Notes under the pieces: generated by a model | Seen by the model: only the letters and a program-made list of their open reading frames with translations | The model's database searches: none | What the model was told of the DNA's origin: nothing | Shown: positions 19,101 to 27,971 of the stretch, piece after piece | Layout of the letters: the number at the start of each line of letters is the position of its first letter | Numbering within the stretch: the first letter of the stretch is position 1 | Position numbers and translations under genes: made by a program | NCBI RefSeq assembly: GCF_000812565.1 | Contig: NZ_JTAM01000039.1 | Span: forward strand, 1 to 38,732 | Direction: 5' to 3' | Length of the DNA stretch: 38,732 bases | Origin: Flammeovirga sp. OC4 | GTDB taxonomy: Bacteria > Bacteroidota > Bacteroidia > Cytophagales > Flammeovirgaceae

Positions 19101-20402
19101 GGTATTGCTTTGATGGTAGAAAAAGCAAAAGATGGTCCTTCATTGGTAGTGGCTCCTTCTTCCGTAACGTTCAATTGGGTGAATGAAATCCGAAAATTTG
19201 CTCCTACTTTAAAACCTCATTTGCTTTACAATACCAATAACAGAGAGGTGCTATTAAAAAATGCAGGGGCATTTGATGTGATCATTTGTAGTTATGGTTT
19301 ACTTCAATCGACCTATAAACCAATCGTGAAAAAAGATTGGAATATTGTTTTACTGGATGAGGCACAAGCGATCAAAAATAAAACAACCAAACGTTCTCAA
19401 GTAGCGATGCAGTTGGAAGGTAAAATGAGGATTGTAACGACGGGTACACCTATCGAAAACAACCTTTCAGAATTATGGAACCTCTTCCAATTCATCAATC
19501 CTGGCCTTTTAGGCTCATGGGAATCCTTTAATAAAAACTTTGTACTTAGAATTGATTCCGGAGATCAGCATCATGCTAAATCAGCCAAAAAAGTATTGCG
19601 AAAGCTGATTACTCCATTTATACTTCGAAGAAAGAAAAGTGAAGTGCTGGATGAACTTCCTTCAAAAACAGAATCAGTATTAAGCGTGAGTTTATCAGAA
19701 GATGAAATGACCCTATATGAAGCACATCGAAGAACTGCCCTAGAAGAAATTGAAGGGGTATTGGAGAAGAACAAGGATCAAAATGTACAACTTCAAGTGC
19801 TTGCCGAGTTGACCAAATTACGTCAATTGTGCTGTCACCCAAGTTTAGTGGATCATGAATTCCAATTGATGGGCAGTAAGATCACATTGCTTTTGGAAAC
19901 GCTTCATGAATTGAAAGAAGGAGGACACCGAGCTTTAATTTTCAGTCAGTTTGTAGGCTTCTTAAGTATCATCAAAAAATACTTGGAAAAAGAAGGCATT
20001 TCGTATCAATATTTAGATGGTTCTACAACTTTGAAAAACAGAGAAAAAGGTATTAATGCTTTCCAATCAGGAGAAGGTGATGTGTTTTTAATTTCCCTAA
20101 AAGCAGGAGGGACAGGTCTTAACTTAACAGCGGCTGATTATGTGATTCACATGGACCCATGGTGGAACCCAGCCGTAGAAGATCAAGCTACAGATAGAGC
20201 ACACCGTATGGGACAGAAAAGACCCGTTACAGTTTATCGCTTAATCTGTAAAGATACCTTAGAGGAAAGAATGATACAGCTGCATTCCGATAAGCGTGAA
20301 TTAGCGGATGATTTACTCAGTGGCACAAATCAGGCGACGAAGTTAAATACAAGTGAATTGTTGAAGCTATTGCAGAAGAATGAAACGATATTAGAACCAT
20401 AA
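16134..20402 (+). CDS. Large SNF2/SWI-SNF family DNA-dependent ATPase (RapA/HepA-type helicase)
   Basis: 1422 residues. The C-terminal third is a complete SNF2 motor: motif Q/I region LRDYQVEGYQWL near 955, Walker A DDMGLGKT near 980, DEAQ box (LLDEAQAIKN) near 1075, TTGTPIENNL, then the second lobe (ALIFSQF, DGSTT, SLKAGGTGLNL, DQATDRAHRMGQ) to about 1375. The first 950 residues are mostly helical, acidic and unlike the zinc-binding SWIM domain seen in many bacterial SNF2 proteins; there is no CxCx zinc motif. It probably remodels protein-DNA complexes or assists RNA polymerase. No methylase or nuclease lies nearby, so a restriction or DISARM-like role is not supported. A terminator follows. 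Confidence 0.85.
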   Translation: MIFSIDKYNEFTEKFEKYPEDSQHKYIIVMLGAGLQGLNKTRLKDFLKELLPNLKTVELTKEINEVLQELVKEEFFFTIENRGVTYYKVDSVEYYLSVLIKAKGYLQNELFHSAFKNIVFEQKNYPTFWGTLSYKPESVIRDFVVPLTSKLNYPLLLSNYFNPEFSDPLGTYSSTLFFGLYTLYSFGYLEDNLSPNLSVEIWDFIYKSSYTALLDGEVDVHTLSTFEKYTSKMYKDEGVMKALLLVCQGYTDSALETIQNADNFDKAFVELYVAIASKDKEKVLEKVLSFAGIENIQANFKKKSSKFWQALSADQELVLMLLVYQKYKQQSLSLLRNRYIYFDKKSKEGFPSAFYSILLEAVIYLSTNSSVDGLLSEYELEEHLRYHLHESLVNGYGPLTITFTYWIYGKLFGEKSSLDEVTYLYLQNKAIEFQKGGHQWYASLYASAVVENRSSDEDVDLSYLIDEDLFRFEDILSAGFEEEWELLLQKMGAIAEDFHLIDKKENKGVKEGRLLWVVSDHRLYVQPMEQTKLKNGKWSKPKKVSDTRLLKKGVKGMLEIDHEILDKAIRTYGRGYMDFDVLEVWKRLEGHPNVVLESDDNVSVIVEKRPFELQIDEAGEHYRISFDKDINIDFPLKRETPTRVIYYNVDKKIKYWAENFPQEIVIPKKGKKQLKEAITALGQTLNIHSNVEDIREELPEVKADQTIHALLTPRGNNILLEIYMKPFKTIPPYVTPAAGKTVLVEEVDRVRTRAIRNLDEEKALLEKFYYQRPFLDNTNDGHHAWELSDREETLNALQELQFGDIKPVVEWPKGVRFKLLSKVGGENITMNIQSKKRDWFAVSGEVKVNEEVIVSLESLLKAFKNDPNSSYVEIEKDQFIALTDSLRKQLATLTSVAVEDKLDFKVHRLSSYGALNALTNEALVRSDKSWQTLQEQINTASETTYAVPNTLQATLRDYQVEGYQWLSQLASWGGGACLADDMGLGKTLQGIALMVEKAKDGPSLVVAPSSVTFNWVNEIRKFAPTLKPHLLYNTNNREVLLKNAGAFDVIICSYGLLQSTYKPIVKKDWNIVLLDEAQAIKNKTTKRSQVAMQLEGKMRIVTTGTPIENNLSELWNLFQFINPGLLGSWESFNKNFVLRIDSGDQHHAKSAKKVLRKLITPFILRRKKSEVLDELPSKTESVLSVSLSEDEMTLYEAHRRTALEEIEGVLEKNKDQNVQLQVLAELTKLRQLCCHPSLVDHEFQLMGSKITLLLETLHELKEGGHRALIFSQFVGFLSIIKKYLEKEGISYQYLDGSTTLKNREKGINAFQSGEGDVFLISLKAGGTGLNLTAADYVIHMDPWWNPAVEDQATDRAHRMGQKRPVTVYRLICKDTLEERMIQLHSDKRELADDLLSGTNQATKLNTSELLKLLQKNETILEP

Positions 20403-20414
20403 GAATAATCAGAG

Positions 20415-20444
20415 CCCTTGAATAAGTGATTTCAAGGGTTTCTT
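20415..20444 (+). terminator. Terminator after the SNF2 gene
   Basis: 8-bp stem CCCTTGAA/TTCAAGGG (20415-20422 with 20431-20438) and a T-rich tail. Confidence 0.7.
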
Positions 20445-20593
20445 TTATGCTCTAAATATAAAACGATACGCTTAATTTTTTCTTAACCTCAAAGAATCTC
20501 ATTCCAAAAACCACAATGATTTACAGGTATTTAAGAAACATTTAATATCTTGTATACAACTCGAATTATCTTTACTTTCTTAACCAAAACAAT

Positions 20594-21649
20594 ATGACCA
20601 CAATTGACAAATCTAAACCGGTAATGATTACGGGGGCTACAGGATATGTAGCAGGACGAATAGTTGAAAAGTTACTTAAACAGGGATTAACAGTGCATGC
20701 ACCTGTAAGAAATCCCGATAATGCAGAAAAACTTAAATACCTTAATGCTTTAGCAGACCAATACGAAGGAACGATAAAGTATTTTAAAGCGGATTTACTC
20801 ACACCGGGTTCTTATGATGAAGCAATGAAAGGTTGTGAATTGGTTTTTCATACTGCTTCACCTTTTATCACCTCAGTGAAGGACGCTAAAAAGGATTTAG
20901 TAGATCCAGCGTTAAAGGGAACAGAAAACGTTTTAAATACTGTCAATAAAACATATTCTGTAAAAAGGGTGGTGTTAACGAGTAGTTGCGTGGCAATTAT
21001 TGGTGATGCAAAAGATTTATTAAATGTCCCTAATCATATAGTCGATGAGAGTATTTGGAATGCTACATCTTCGGTAAATCATCAACCCTATAATTACTCT
21101 AAAACGGTAGCTGAAAAGAAAGCGTGGAAAATAAATAAAGAACAAGACCGATGGGACATGGTGGTCATCAATCCTTCTTTTGTACTTGGGCCTGGCATTA
21201 ACCCAACAAGCACTTCTGAGAGTTTTAATATCATGAAACAATTGGGAGACGGTTCTATGAAAATGGGTGCACCCGGCTTGCACATTGGTATTGTTGATGT
21301 AAGAGATTTAGCACAAGCTCATTATAATGCAGGTTTTACACCAGAGGCAGAGGGACGACATATCATTTCCAATGAAAGCTACACTATCTTAGAAATGGCG
21401 GACTTCCTAAGAGCGAAATATGGTAAGGCTTTTCCTTTGCCAAAGAAAGAACTCCCTAAATGGCTGGTTTGGTTGATCGGACCAACTCAGGGAATTCCTA
21501 GGAAAATGGTAGCGAAAAACTTTGGTTATAAATGGTTAGTTGATAATACAAAAAGTAAAGAAAAGCTAGGCATAAAGTACCGTGATGCAAATTCAACACT
21601 CAATGATTTCTTCGGTCAATTGGTAGATGCAGGTGTATTTTCCAAGTGA
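20594..21649 (+). CDS. NAD(P)-dependent epimerase/reductase, dihydroflavonol-4-reductase-like (extended SDR)
   Basis: 351 residues. The Rossmann motif is TGATGYVAG at residues 13-21. It has a conserved ADLLTPGSYDEAMKGCELVFHTASP block, the LTSSC strand and catalytic Y166-x-x-x-K170 (YNYSK). INPSFVLGPG matches the substrate-side loop of DFR-like aldehyde reductases. It is probably a cytoplasmic reductase of aldehydes or ketones; the substrate cannot be read from sequence. It stands alone between two terminators. Confidence 0.8.
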   Translation: MTTIDKSKPVMITGATGYVAGRIVEKLLKQGLTVHAPVRNPDNAEKLKYLNALADQYEGTIKYFKADLLTPGSYDEAMKGCELVFHTASPFITSVKDAKKDLVDPALKGTENVLNTVNKTYSVKRVVLTSSCVAIIGDAKDLLNVPNHIVDESIWNATSSVNHQPYNYSKTVAEKKAWKINKEQDRWDMVVINPSFVLGPGINPTSTSESFNIMKQLGDGSMKMGAPGLHIGIVDVRDLAQAHYNAGFTPEAEGRHIISNESYTILEMADFLRAKYGKAFPLPKKELPKWLVWLIGPTQGIPRKMVAKNFGYKWLVDNTKSKEKLGIKYRDANSTLNDFFGQLVDAGVFSK

Positions 21650-21706
21650 TGAATCACTTTTTTGATTAACCGGTAACACTACACATTTTTAATTTTATAA
21701 AAATAG

Positions 21707-21743
21707 AAATCCACATTGTTGATTATCAGTGATGTGGATTTTT
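21707..21743 (+). terminator. Terminator after the SDR gene
   Basis: 10-bp stem AAATCCACAT/ATGTGGATTT (21707-21716 with 21732-21741) then T. Confidence 0.75.
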
Positions 21744-21902
21744 CGTGTTTGGAAATATTTTCAAAATAACACATTTTGGCTTACTTGTTGCATTTAAAAG
21801 AGTGCGAATACTTGTTTTTATTATTCAATGCAAACTGAAATAATAAGAGCAATACTGAATACTCAAATCATATAACACTCTCTCTTCAGTTTTTTCCTAT
21901 TC

Positions 21903-22508
21903 CTAAATAATTTTATATTCTTGAATATTACTAGGGAATGCGTATCCAAATAATTTTGTGTAAAATTTAAAGTTGATATCATAGCCAAACACAAAATGTT
22001 CTTGTGTTAAAGTGGTGATATCGAACTCTTCTCTTTTCATCTCTGAAAAAGGAGTAGGACTATCATATGTGGTTATAGCTGAAGGAATAAGGAAACTTTT
22101 ATAAATACCTAATGATGCAATTTGGGCAATAGCTCCGGCGAACCCATACCCCACAATGTGGATTGCATTAAATTGATTCCTCTTGCTATTAATATGTCTG
22201 TAAAGGTCCATTTTTACGCTTTGGAAGCATTTTAGGTAGCCAAGATGTATACCATCATGTTGCTTGAAATCAAGCCGGATTCTTGTCATTGAAACCAATG
22301 ATTGCGTAGGGTTAAACTCTATAAATAGTGTATTCTGAATGATATTGAGTTTACAGTTTATCCCTTTTCCAAAAATTAAATGTTCATTTATATTGTCTTG
22401 CATTATCTTATCTCTGTTATGGTCATTCGTGGTATGTGTACTTGAAGGGTATTTGCGAGCTAAATTGTAAAATTGTCTCTTTAGTTTTAAACTTCTGTAG
22501 GATAGCAT
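21903..22508 (-). CDS. Lipase class 3-like alpha/beta hydrolase lacking the nucleophile serine
   Basis: 201 residues. The order of blocks is that of lipase class 3: DGIHLGYLKCFQSVKMDLYRHI (like VHxGF plus helix), then IHIVGYGFAGAIAQIASL where the family has GHSLGGALA, then TYDSPTPF (family TFGSPRVG), then FVFGYDINFKFY...GYAFPS (family region with the catalytic Asp, here D177). The nucleophile elbow reads G120-Y-G122-F-A-G, so Gly replaces the catalytic Ser and the preceding His is Tyr. Either a non-catalytic relative or a decaying gene; the frame is intact, which favours function. No signal peptide is visible. It is isolated on the minus strand. Confidence 0.6.
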   Translation of the reverse strand: MLSYRSLKLKRQFYNLARKYPSSTHTTNDHNRDKIMQDNINEHLIFGKGINCKLNIIQNTLFIEFNPTQSLVSMTRIRLDFKQHDGIHLGYLKCFQSVKMDLYRHINSKRNQFNAIHIVGYGFAGAIAQIASLGIYKSFLIPSAITTYDSPTPFSEMKREEFDITTLTQEHFVFGYDINFKFYTKLFGYAFPSNIQEYKII

Positions 22509-22781
22509 CTTATAATAACAAATTTAATACTCTAATTCATGAATTATCAAGCACTTAGGTGTACTATAACGAATGTATTTGGACCTATTAGTGAATATCT
22601 CTGATCACAAATAATTATATACTTGTTGATCTTACAAAGGTATTTTAGAAATGTGTTATTAGAGTGAACACTAAAGCAATGTTGTTTTAATTAATCAGTG
22701 AATTTGTTCCAATTTTTGTGTTTTGAATAACATTGGGTTTACTTTGTATTTTTATTGCGTAATAATTAGGGACAAAAAATA
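22509..22781. other. Divergent intergenic region
   Basis: Holds the promoters of the lipase-like gene (minus) and the HAD gene (plus). TACTTTG near 22740 resembles a Bacteroidota -7 box (TAnnTTTG) but has one base fewer; I see no other element. Confidence 0.3.
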
Positions 22782-23471
22782 ATGGATAAGATTAAAGTAG
22801 TAGCTTTTGATGCGGATGACACACTGTGGGTCAATGAGCCTTTTTTCAGAGTGTTTGAAGAGGACTATTTTAAATTGATGTCTCCTTATATGGAGAAGAA
22901 GGAGTTAAAAGAGAAGCTATTCCATTTGGTAATTAAAAACTTGCCAATGTATGGATATGGAACAAGGGGATTATCGTTATCCATGATTGAAGGAGCTAAT
23001 TTATTTTCCAATGGAAAGGTAAAGGCTTCGGAAATTGCTCAAATTTTGGAGTTTGGAAAAAGAATGCTCAACAATCCCATCGAATTATTGGATGGCGTAG
23101 TGGAGACATTAGAATATTTGCAATCCAAAAACTATAGATTGGTTGTAGCCACAAAAGGAGATCTCTTGGAACAAGAAAGGAAGATTGAAAAATCTGGTTT
23201 AGATCAATATTTTCATCATACCGAGATTGTTTCTGAAAAGAAAGAGGCAGGGTATCATAAACTGTTGAAACATTTGGATATTGAACCTGATGAATTTTTG
23301 ATGGTGGGGAATTCTCTAAAATCTGATATTGTTCCTGTTTTGAATATTGGAGCACATGCTTATCATGTACCCTTCCATAGTACGTGGGAGCATGAAATGG
23401 TAGATCATGAAGTGGAAGGAGATAAATTTAAAGAGTTAAAAAGCATCAGAGAAGTGATGAACTACTTATAA
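22782..23471 (+). CDS. HAD-superfamily hydrolase (phosphatase)
   Basis: 229 residues. All four HAD motifs are visible: DADDT with nucleophile D10 and general acid D12, the motif II strand VVATKGD (Thr), Lys in VSEKKEAGYHK, and VGNSLKSD for Mg binding. The helical cap between residues 17 and 90 makes it a type C1 HAD, like phosphoglycolate phosphatase or YjjG-type house-cleaning phosphatases. The substrate is unknown. The small membrane protein gene follows 68 bases later and may be co-transcribed. Confidence 0.8.
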   Translation: MDKIKVVAFDADDTLWVNEPFFRVFEEDYFKLMSPYMEKKELKEKLFHLVIKNLPMYGYGTRGLSLSMIEGANLFSNGKVKASEIAQILEFGKRMLNNPIELLDGVVETLEYLQSKNYRLVVATKGDLLEQERKIEKSGLDQYFHHTEIVSEKKEAGYHKLLKHLDIEPDEFLMVGNSLKSDIVPVLNIGAHAYHVPFHSTWEHEMVDHEVEGDKFKELKSIREVMNYL

Positions 23472-23539
23472 TTCATTACCTTAAGGGATATGTACTATTT
23501 CTTATCCCAAACATTCGTCTTACTCAAATACCCAGCTTT

Positions 23540-23758
23540 ATGAATACTTATATTGTGAAGAAAATACTCTTGTTTCTAGTGGCCTGTTTCGAGACCTTTT
23601 TTATGTTATTCTTTATAGGCAGTATGTTGGCGAGTAGTGCCTTTTATTATATAATAAGAATAATCACTTGGCCTTTTAGATTCTTGCAGAACCTTTACTT
23701 CAAAGTGGCGGGGAAAAAGAAAAAGTCATTGTATTTTGATGGAAAAGCAGTCCGTTAA
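23540..23758 (+). CDS. Small membrane protein of unknown function
   Basis: 72 residues. A strongly hydrophobic N-terminal stretch (KKILLFLVACFETFFMLFFIGSML) and a second hydrophobic segment (AFYYIIRIITWPF) are followed by a basic C-terminus (KVAGKKKKSLYF). It would sit in the inner membrane with the basic tail in the cytoplasm. The strong terminator just after the stop supports a real gene. No family recognised. Confidence 0.55.
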   Translation: MNTYIVKKILLFLVACFETFFMLFFIGSMLASSAFYYIIRIITWPFRFLQNLYFKVAGKKKKSLYFDGKAVR

Positions 23759-23767
23759 TACAAAAGA

Positions 23768-23810
23768 GGGATGAAAGAAATTGATAATGATATTCTTTCA
23801 TCCCTTTTTT
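23768..23810 (+). terminator. Terminator after the small membrane protein
   Basis: Perfect 12-bp stem GGGATGAAAGAA/TTCTTTCATCCC (23768-23779 with 23793-23804) and seven T. Confidence 0.85.
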
Positions 23811-23878
23811 TGAGACTTAATATTCTAAACTAAGTTATTTGATAATTATTAGATCCCTCTATAAATGGTTTATTTTTC

Positions 23879-23907
23879 GTGAGGACGCTTTACAAAAACG
23901 TCTCTAC
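23879..23907. repeat. Extragenic palindrome of the GTAGAGACG type
   Basis: GTGAGGACG (23879-23887) faces CGTCTCTAC (23899-23907), a 9-bp stem with two G-T wobbles. The core GTAGAGACG...CGTCTCTAC is a common extragenic palindrome in Bacteroidota and Cyanobacteria, from memory. It lies between the converging small membrane protein and HrpB genes. Confidence 0.4.
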
Positions 23908-23969
23908 AGCACTGCATCTTAGAAGGTAATTATAAAATCTTTGTCTTTTGATTGTACTTACAATATATA

Positions 23970-26459
23970 CTACTTATTTTTCCTCTTCACCCCTCTAACC
24001 GCTTCCTCTGTCCAAGGATCATCCGGCCAAGAGTGTTTCGGGTACCTTCTTTTCAGATCTTTTTTAACCTCGAAATAAGCATTATTCCAAAAGCTATTTA
24101 GGTCTGAAGTGATTTGGACAGGTTTAAATCCTGGAGAAAGTAAATGAAGCACCACATTTTGCTTCCCATTGTTAATCATTGGAGTACTTTCCAAACCAAA
24201 ACATTCCTGAAGTCTCACCGCCAAGATAGGAGGTTGTCCATTATCAAGGTACTTCAGTTTAATGTTGGAACCGCTCGGCACCTCAATTTTAATAGGAGCT
24301 AAAGTGTCTAGTTTTTCTTGTAATTCCCAAGGTAAACTATGCTGTAAAATATCTTTCAAGTCCAGCTTCATCAAGTCAGAAGGCTTTTTTACTTTATCCA
24401 AATAAGGACTTAACCATTTGGAAGCAGAATATAAAAGCGTTTCTGTAGAAACATCGGGCCATTTATCTTTTGGGTTCCATTTTTTCAATGAAAGAATACG
24501 TGACTGCCATTGTTCTACCTCTTTTTCCTTGAAAGGAAGCAATTGTTTCCCTTCCTTTTTTACGGCATCTAAAATGGCTTGTTGTAAATGTGAAGGATCG
24601 GGGTTATTGATTGGTGTACTTTTCAGAATAATATTTCCAATGCACAACTGTTTGTTGGCAATCAATCCACCTTCATCCGTATCCCATTTTACCATCTCTT
24701 TTTCTCGAACCATTGGAGCGAGGTCGGTAGGGTCAAGAGGAGAAGCCATAAATATTTTTCCCATTCCATCTCTGGCATCAATATGAGCTACGGCTAACCA
24801 AGCCTCATCCGCTAGTTCATCTCTATGTCCAATAGCAGCAATTTTTCCATTGGCCAATTGGAATTGGGCATTATTACCGGGTTTTGCACAAGCAATTCTT
24901 TCAGGGTAGGCATGAGCTAAAAGCAAACCGGTTTCAAAATCATCAAAGGAATGATTATCCTCTTTGGATTTGAAAACTTTACGGTACACCTCAGCGATTT
25001 TATTGATCTGACGGAAACGAGGATTTTTTCCACCCTCTCTAGAACGTCTTAATGCTGTAATTCGAGTATTTATATCTGTACCACTATTTTTAGGCAATGG
25101 ATCTCTTTCTTCAATAATAGCGGCAAGATCGGTGGCAAGCGGCAAAAGATCATTTTCCTCCGCAAATAAGAGCATATGTGCGATACGTGGATGACAAGGT
25201 AAGCGATGAATTGCTTTTCCGTGAGGAGTAATTTTTTCATCTTCCAACGCTTCCAATTGCGTCAATGTATCTTTGGCTTGTGCCACATGTCCGGCTGGAG
25301 GAGGTGTCACCCAAGCCAATTCATTAGGGTGAATAACACCCCATTGTGCCAAATCTAAAACTAAGGAAGTTAGATCAGCCTGTTCAATTTCAGGTTCCCT
25401 CGTTTCCTCTAATCGGGTATGAGTCGTTTTGCTCCACATTCTATAACAGATACCTGGCCCTAAACGCCCGGCTCTACCCGCTCTTTGATCTGCAGCATCT
25501 TCAGAAACCATTACAGTTTCCAACCTCGACAATCCAGAATTAGGGTCAAATTGCTGAATACGCGTAAACCCACTATCGATCACAATTTTTACCCCTTCAA
25601 TGGTCAAACTGGTTTCGGCTATAGAAGTCGCCAATACAACTTTCCTTTTTCCTTCTGGATGAGGTAAAATAGCCGCTCTTTGTTTGTTGATGGGTAATTG
25701 TCCAAAAAGAGGGTAAATAGCAATTCCTTTGGTGTGTTGATGCAGTAAATCGGCACATTTCATGATTTCTCCTTGTCCTGGTAAGAAACATAAAATATCA
25801 CCATCATGCTCTTTTAAGGCATTTTGGATCGTTTTTGTCATCAATTCTGGTAACAAATAGCGATCTGTATCTCCCACATAAAACTTCTCTACAGGGAACA
25901 TTCTACCCTGACTTTCTACAATAGGGCAATTATCCAATAAAGCCGAAAGTTGTGGCATATCCAACGTAGCAGACATAACCATTACTTTCAAGTCATCTCT
26001 TAAAACTTGCTGACATTCTCTACATAATGCCATGGCAAGATCTGCATGTAGACTACGTTCGTGAAATTCATCAAAAATAACGATCCCTACATCTTCCAAT
26101 GCGTTATCATCCTGAAGCATACGGGTCAAGATTCCTTCGGTTAGAATCTCAATTCGTGTACGTTCAGAGACTTTCACATCAAAACGAACACGATAACCTA
26201 CAGTTTCTCCCACTTTTTCTCCCAACATATCCGCCATACGTTGAGCAATGGATTTCGCTGCTAATCTTCGGGGTTCAAGCAGAAATATTTTTCTTCCCTC
26301 AAGCCATTCTTCATCCAATAAGGTGAGCGGTACTAACGTACTTTTTCCTGCACCCGGAGGAGCCTTTAAGATGATGGTGGATTCTTGTTCTAAATGCTTT
26401 TTTACCTCAGGAACAACTTCTGCTACGGGTAAATTAAATTGATGAAAATCTAAACTCAC
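23970..26459 (-). CDS. hrpB: ATP-dependent helicase HrpB (DEAH box)
   Basis: 829 residues, the normal HrpB length. Motif I is APPGAGKST (33-41), motif II DEFH (130-133, in IFDEFHERSLHADLA), motif III SAT, and motif VI DQRAGRAGRLGPG. The HrpB-specific C-terminal domain follows, with LLSPGFKPVQITSDLNSFW and the end RYPKHSWPDDPWTEEAVR. It is a presumed RNA/DNA helicase whose physiological role is not settled. It is transcribed against its upstream neighbours and divergently from cysK, with repeat copy F in the shared promoter gap. Confidence 0.95.
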   Translation of the reverse strand: MSLDFHQFNLPVAEVVPEVKKHLEQESTIILKAPPGAGKSTLVPLTLLDEEWLEGRKIFLLEPRRLAAKSIAQRMADMLGEKVGETVGYRVRFDVKVSERTRIEILTEGILTRMLQDDNALEDVGIVIFDEFHERSLHADLAMALCRECQQVLRDDLKVMVMSATLDMPQLSALLDNCPIVESQGRMFPVEKFYVGDTDRYLLPELMTKTIQNALKEHDGDILCFLPGQGEIMKCADLLHQHTKGIAIYPLFGQLPINKQRAAILPHPEGKRKVVLATSIAETSLTIEGVKIVIDSGFTRIQQFDPNSGLSRLETVMVSEDAADQRAGRAGRLGPGICYRMWSKTTHTRLEETREPEIEQADLTSLVLDLAQWGVIHPNELAWVTPPPAGHVAQAKDTLTQLEALEDEKITPHGKAIHRLPCHPRIAHMLLFAEENDLLPLATDLAAIIEERDPLPKNSGTDINTRITALRRSREGGKNPRFRQINKIAEVYRKVFKSKEDNHSFDDFETGLLLAHAYPERIACAKPGNNAQFQLANGKIAAIGHRDELADEAWLAVAHIDARDGMGKIFMASPLDPTDLAPMVREKEMVKWDTDEGGLIANKQLCIGNIILKSTPINNPDPSHLQQAILDAVKKEGKQLLPFKEKEVEQWQSRILSLKKWNPKDKWPDVSTETLLYSASKWLSPYLDKVKKPSDLMKLDLKDILQHSLPWELQEKLDTLAPIKIEVPSGSNIKLKYLDNGQPPILAVRLQECFGLESTPMINNGKQNVVLHLLSPGFKPVQITSDLNSFWNNAYFEVKKDLKRRYPKHSWPDDPWTEEAVRGVKRKNK

Positions 26460-26647
26460 TATGCCTTTTCTTTCTGTTTTTCAAATTGAGCTGCAAGATA
26501 AGGGAATTTAAAGTTTTGAAGGTGAAATAAATGGATGTTTTTTGGATCAAAATTAAAGATGAAGTGTAGTTACTGTAGGGACATTTTATTATAACGACCT
26601 CGCACACTACAATAAATTTGCATTTCTACATCTTCGAATTTTTCTAA

Positions 26648-26805
26648 CATTTAGAAATCGGAAGAGTTCTGCTGATCTGTAAGGCACGAATGTCGCTATT
26701 GCTTAACATTCGTGACAGTGTTCTTTCTACCTAATTGGTATGGTAGGTCTCTATAAAGTCAAGTAGAAATACAGATTAAAAGTTGACGAAAACTTAGTTT
26801 CCATG
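26648..26805 (+). repeat. Dispersed hairpin repeat, copy F (short, degenerate)
   Basis: Begins near TTTAGAAATCGG and ends AACTTAGTTTCCATG. It keeps the conserved hairpin ACGAATG/CATTCGT (26686-26692 with 26707-26713), which is one base pair longer here, but has lost the middle part and one clean terminal repeat. It sits between hrpB and cysK. Confidence 0.7.
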
Positions 26806-26927
26806 CTAAAAGAATTAACCATAAATAGCAAATCACAAAAATTTCCTGCCAAAAAATTAGCATCATTAAAATCTTATAACTAATATTGTCCTATAGAAAT
26901 ACTAGAGTAATAAAAAATATAGAAATA

Positions 26928-27842
26928 ATGATATACAAAAACATTCTTGAAACAATTGGTAAAACACCTGTTATTCAAATTAATAAGCTCTTTGGAGATC
27001 GTAACGTTTACATTAAATCTGAAAAATTCAACCCTGGCGGAAGTATCAAAGACCGTATTGGTTTAGCCATGATTGAGAAAGCTGAACAAGATGGGGTGAT
27101 CAATAAAGATACTCATTTAATAGAACCAACTTCAGGAAATACAGGTATTGGATTAGCAATGGCAGCTGCTGTAAAAGGGTATAAGTTAACCCTAGTAATG
27201 CCGGAATCGATGAGTATCGAGAGAAGAAAACTTTTAGCCTCTTATGGTGCCAATCTGGTATTGACAGCCAAGGAAAAAGGCATGAAAGGAGCAATCGAAA
27301 AAGCTGCTGAAGAAGCTGCTGAAGAAGAAAATTCATGGATTCCATCTCAGTTCGATAATCAAGCTAACGTAGATATTCATAGAAAAACGACAGCATTAGA
27401 GTTGATTGAAGATTTTCCAAACGGCATTGATTATATCATTACAGGTGTTGGTACAGGTGGTCACATCACTGGTGTGGCACAAATCTTAAAAGAAAAATGG
27501 CCTAACTTAAAAGTTTATGCCGTTGAGCCAACTACAAGTGCTGTTATTTCTGGTGAAGGTCCTGGTCCGCACCCTATTCAAGGTATTGGTCCTGGATTTA
27601 TTCCTAAAAACTTAGATACTGAAGCCATTGATGGAGCGATCAAAGTAGAGGCTGAAGACGCTAAAAAGTTTGCTAGAGAATTTGCTTTACAAGAAGGGTT
27701 CTTAGCAGGTATTTCAACAGGTGCTTCATTGGCTGCTGTAAGCCAAAAATTACCTGAAATAAAAGAGGATGCTACAATCCTTACATTCAACTACGATACA
27801 GGCGAAAGATACTTATCGATTGAAGGTTTGTTTGGCGAATAA
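26928..27842 (+). CDS. cysK: Cysteine synthase A (O-acetylserine sulfhydrylase)
   Basis: 304 residues from the ATG at 26928. A TTG 42 bases upstream would add 14 residues that the family does not have. PLP lysine K41 is in NPGGSIKDR, the substrate loop is PTSGNTG, the phosphate-binding loop is [10 protein letters not shown], and GISTGAS lies near the end. It makes L-cysteine from O-acetylserine and sulfide in the cytoplasm. No cysE is next to it. A terminator follows before the oxidoreductase gene. Confidence 0.95.
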   Translation: MIYKNILETIGKTPVIQINKLFGDRNVYIKSEKFNPGGSIKDRIGLAMIEKAEQDGVINKDTHLIEPTSGNTGIGLAMAAAVKGYKLTLVMPESMSIERRKLLASYGANLVLTAKEKGMKGAIEKAAEEAAEEENSWIPSQFDNQANVDIHRKTTALELIEDFPNGIDYIITGVGTGGHITGVAQILKEKWPNLKVYAVEPTTSAVISGEGPGPHPIQGIGPGFIPKNLDTEAIDGAIKVEAEDAKKFAREFALQEGFLAGISTGASLAAVSQKLPEIKEDATILTFNYDTGERYLSIEGLFGE

Positions 27843-27912
27843 ATCCATTACAAAGATATTTTAATGAAGAGATTATAATATCACTTTTTATCATCAGAGT
27901 TTTCCTTAAATT

Positions 27913-27948
27913 AAGGCATCAATTTCGAATGAAGTTGATGCCTTTTTT
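27913..27948 (+). terminator. Terminator after cysK
   Basis: 10-bp stem AAGGCATCAA/TTGATGCCTT (27913-27922 with 27935-27944) and T run. Confidence 0.85.
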
Positions 27949-27971
27949 ATCATCCTCAGTAAATCAAAACC

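Noticed and set aside
16134-20402. SNF2 helicase as part of an anti-phage system (DISARM or similar)
   Set aside because: No methylase, nuclease or other defence gene is next to it; neighbours are a GNAT-like protein and a reductase with their own terminators.
24418-24786. 122-codon plus-strand ORF opposite hrpB
   Set aside because: Antisense shadow of the conserved HrpB C-terminal region.
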